A DNA stretch of 64,000 nucleotides from Devosia sp. 2618. Lineage in GTDB: Bacteria > Pseudomonadota > Alphaproteobacteria > Rhizobiales > Devosiaceae. A program made the position numbers and the translations under genes. The stretch is from assembly GCF_040546815.1 (NCBI RefSeq), contig NZ_JBEPOO010000001.1:1178001-1242000 (forward strand). Direction: 5' to 3'. Below, one piece after another: positions 62,383 to 64,000 of this stretch (positions are counted from its first letter, which is position 1; every line of letters begins with the position of its first letter). The notes beneath the pieces were generated by a model, which worked only from the letters and a program-made list of their open reading frames with translations, was not told the origin of the DNA and did no database searches.

Positions 62383-62450
62383 AGGCATAGCTTATAGATT
62401 AGCTTTAAGCGTACCTGAAGCATTCCTGAAGAGCGCTTGAAGCTATGCCT
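62383..62450. repeat. 11-bp inverted repeat around the periodic array
   Basis: AGGCATAGCTT (62383-62393) and AAGCTATGCCT (62440-62450) are perfect complements 46 bases apart. They bracket the periodic array. Confidence 0.75.
62403..62446. repeat. Four-unit array with 11-bp period
   Basis: CTTTAAG, CCTGAAG, CCTGAAG and CTTGAAG start at 62403, 62414, 62425 and 62436, each exactly 11 bp after the last, consensus C(C/T)T(G/T)AAG followed by four variable bases. The spacing places all units on one face of the helix, as for iterons or cooperative protein sites. Confidence 0.7.
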
Positions 62451-62488
62451 TGGCAATGTCGCTTGTGAGCGATGTTGACCAGAGGGGA

Positions 62489-62827
62489 CTAACAGGGCCA
62501 CTTCTCGACGACTGCGTCGGCAAGATAGTCGAACGCTGGGCCTTCAGCCTTGTTTGCGGGAGGCTCCACGAGCAATCCACTGGCTAGGTCGAGGACTTCC
62601 TGAAGCTGAACTTCCTTGCCCCGACAGGAACGTTTGGCAGGCCAAGCCGTGGCTTCCAGCGCGTCAGCAACCCCAATGATGAAGCCAAGGCAAATCTCAC
62701 CTTCGTTCCGACAGTCTTGGCTCAGCTCTTCTACCGAGATGAACATCATCCGCTTCTGAGCTTGGGCGGGCGAAACTGACAACATGCCAGTGACGATCAC
62801 TCCGAGCATTGCCGACCTGATGTTCAT
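62489..62827 (-). CDS. Secreted Rap1a/Tai-like small protein
   Basis: The 112-residue product has a signal peptide (MNIRSAMLGVIVTGMLSVSP, cut after AQA near residue 23) and a domain with four Cys in the order C, C-x-GFIIGVADAL, C and a C-terminal WPC. This pattern resembles Rap1a/Tai proteins, which include periplasmic immunity proteins against type VI amidase toxins; many relatives sit in prophages with no known toxin. ATG 62827 starts the signal peptide. It is the only minus-strand gene in the island part seen here. Confidence 0.6.
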   Translation of the reverse strand: MNIRSAMLGVIVTGMLSVSPAQAQKRMMFISVEELSQDCRNEGEICLGFIIGVADALEATAWPAKRSCRGKEVQLQEVLDLASGLLVEPPANKAEGPAFDYLADAVVEKWPC

Positions 62828-62986
62828 TTTCGGCCCCGTGCCAACTCCATATCCTGATCATCGGGCATGCTGGGCGCATCTGCAATCCCAAGGTGAAATG
62901 TCCCCCGTCAACCGATGTGTCTTCCTTCATGCGCGGTCTCTATATGCACTCGCAAAGCGCGCTTCGAGCCCGCCAAAGGAATAGCC

Positions 62987-63396
62987 ATGACCACCTCAAC
63001 ATCGATCATCCCTAACGTCGCGCTCGTGAAGGGCCAACCAATGACCAATAGCCGCGATGTGGCCGAGCTGTTCGGGAAGCGTCATGCTGAAGTGCTGCGG
63101 GCCATGACCGGCCTCTATTGCAGCCCCGAGTTCACTGAGCGCAATTTTGCGTTGAGTGAATATCGGGACAGCACTACCGCTCCTTCGATATGTGTAAGGA
63201 TGGCTTCGCCATTCTAGCGATGGGCTTCAACGGGGCCAAGGCTCTTGGGCTCAAGCTGGGACACCCCACCAACCGTCAGTTGAATAGCGAAACTACCCAC
63301 ACCCCCAAGGTCACGATTGCCGTGAAAACTTCCGTGACCTTGTGGACCGCATCAATACAATCAATGACGCGATCAAATACGGTTTTTGGCTCATGA
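62987..63396 (+). pseudogene. Frameshifted Rha-type phage regulatory gene
   Basis: The first frame (62987 on) reads MTNSRDVAELFGKRHAEVLR and SPEFTERNFALSEYRDST, the Rha/antirepressor N-terminal domain, then runs into unrelated residues and a stop at 63215-63217. The expected continuation (YRSFDMCKDGFAILAMGFNG) is found one base off from 63175, so about one base was lost near 63170-63175. A third frame from 63324 reads ENFRDLVDRINTINDAIKYG, perhaps more of the same gene. Rha proteins interfere with phage growth in hosts lacking IHF or act as antirepressors. Confidence 0.7.
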
Positions 63397-63608
63397 GAAG
63401 ACTTAGCTTTCATGATCAACCCTCCAACATTTTATGTCCGGAATGAGCTTCCGGCTGCCCAGTCCGCGAGGATTGCTGACTGCCCGCTAGTGCGGGTGGA
63501 CATTTGGGCAAAACGTGTTGGGGTGTCCCTCGGCGCTTTTCCTACACCGCCGCCACTTGGTCAATGAAGTTCGCAAAGCGCGGCCTGAAGCCCGCCTAAG
63601 GAATAGCC

Positions 63609-63818
63609 ATGACCAACCTCCCGAAGCCCTACGTAACCCTCGTCCGCAATAAGGCGGTCACCAATAGCCGCCATGTTGCTGAGCTGTTCGGGAAGCGGCA
63701 TGATCTCGTCTTGCGGGACATCGACAACCTCCGCTCGCAGGGTGTCCTCATTTTTGAGGAGACCTCCTACGTGCAGGCTCAGAACCGGCAGGCCATGCCG
63801 CACCTAAGCTTCGCCTGA
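63609..63818 (+). CDS. Truncated Rha-type protein
   Basis: The 69-residue product starts MTNLPKPYVTLVRNKAVTNS and contains RHVAELFGKRHDLVLRDIDN, the same N-terminal domain as the previous pseudogene. It stops where the family continues into the conserved DGF.LAMGF block, so it is a fragment or a short DNA-binding form. Its leader (63571-63608) nearly matches that of the first copy (62950-62986), which indicates duplication. Confidence 0.6.
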   Translation: MTNLPKPYVTLVRNKAVTNSRHVAELFGKRHDLVLRDIDNLRSQGVLIFEETSYVQAQNRQAMPHLSFA

Positions 63819-64000
63819 AGAACGCTTGAGAAGGGGGGAATAAATTGGAGCAAAAATCCGAGCAGGTAGATCAGATCGGCGGCCCCGCGATACCCCCTCC
63901 ACCCCTTTCTCCGCAGTCTTGGCCAGTAATTAGGAATTTGTCTTCCAGCATTAATGCTCATAAGAGCCGTTGACCTAGCTGCAACTCCCGGTGAACATTT

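Larger units (their letters stand above)
62179..62488. other. Repeat-rich intergenic segment (310 bp)
   Basis: No gene is seen between the convergent HTH and Rap1a-like genes. The segment is AT-rich for this genome and holds a 22-bp tandem repeat (62277-62320), a GCTTATAGA direct repeat (62338-62346 and 62390-62398), an 11-bp inverted repeat (62383-62393 with 62440-62450) and an 11-bp-periodic array (62403-62446). The density of sites suggests a replication origin or a protein-binding region. Confidence 0.55.
54133..64000. mobile_element. Integrated phage-like island at tRNA-Leu (left part)
   Basis: From the tRNA to the window end, the genes are two tyrosine integrases, a gp15-like virion protein, RNase HI, an HTH protein, a secreted Rap1a-like protein and Rha-type remnants, mixed with small unknown genes. 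Codon use is less biased to CCA proline than in the host's ribosomal genes. I found no second copy of the tRNA 3' end before 64,000, so the right attachment site lies outside. No capsid, portal or terminase gene is visible. Confidence 0.8.

Noticed and set aside
62277..62450. CRISPR array in the repeat-rich segment
   Set aside because: The 22-bp units are adjacent with no spacers, and the 7-bp units are too short; no cas gene is present.
63779..63961. A 60-codon minus-strand frame at the window end
   Set aside because: It overlaps the Rha fragment, has no clear binding site and looks like a chance frame.
63845..63973. A 42-codon frame from TTG 63845 behind a GGGGGG-rich site
   Set aside because: It has a fair binding site but a rare start, low-complexity Pro content and no recognisable feature, so it is too weak to call.
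54133..64000. Right attachment site of the island inside the window
   Set aside because: No second copy of the 3' end of tRNA-Leu was found up to 64,000.

Overview
The window looks like chromosomal DNA of an alphaproteobacterium of the Hyphomicrobiales, perhaps close to Devosia. This rests on the protein sequences, the GC-rich third positions, the S10/spc/alpha layout without rpsD, the ATP12-type assembly factor and the short-LID adenylate kinase. The genus is a guess; the class is fairly secure. It holds three zones: a long transcription/translation locus, a set of core metabolic genes, and the left part of an integrated phage-like island.

Zone 1 (1-30,919) runs almost entirely on the plus strand: rplK(end)-rplA-rplJ-rplL-rpoB-rpoC, then a UspA gene and a minus-strand YbjN-like gene, then rpsL-rpsG-fusA-tuf, the S10 and spc clusters (rpsJ to rplO), secY-adk, and rpsM-rpsK-rpoA-rplQ. 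Spacing is tight, with several overlapping stop/start codons. Strong hairpins mark the joints (after rplL, before rpoC, after rpoC, between tuf and rpsJ, after rplO, after rpsK, after rplQ). Two promoter candidates share one pattern, TTGAC(G/T)-17 nt-TAAA(C/G)A, before rpsL and before rpsM. Ribosomal protein S12 carries Arg at position 88, where streptomycin-sensitive bacteria normally have Lys.

Zone 2 (30,920-53,868) holds core genes on both strands: an NAD(P)-dependent reductase, a small P-loop kinase-like protein, ornithine decarboxylase with its own promoter and terminator, a DegP/HtrA-like periplasmic protease, RarA, a patatin-like lipoprotein, the crcB-rluC-HAD-ATP12 run, folP-folB-folK, an HPP-CBS membrane protein, a sulfate ABC importer without its ATPase gene, a PAS-GGDEF-EAL protein with an EGL signature, rimO, a DoxX protein, a DUF4282-like protein, lipB, and a stand-alone FliN-like protein.

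Zone 3 (54,046-64,000) begins with tRNA-Leu(GAG), directly followed by a tyrosine integrase pointing away from it, so the tRNA is the likely attachment site. The island carries a second integrase translationally coupled to two small unknown proteins, a lone 852-residue protein that resembles the T7 gp15 internal virion (DNA ejection) protein, an RNase HI, a two-HTH protein, a secreted Rap1a/Tai-like small protein, and two damaged Rha-type antirepressor genes sharing a duplicated leader. Between convergent genes lies a repeat-rich 310-bp segment with a 22-bp tandem repeat and an 11-bp-periodic array. No capsid, portal, terminase or lysis gene is visible, and the right end lies beyond the window. 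This is either a decayed podovirus-like prophage or a satellite-type element, and it is the most novel part of the window.
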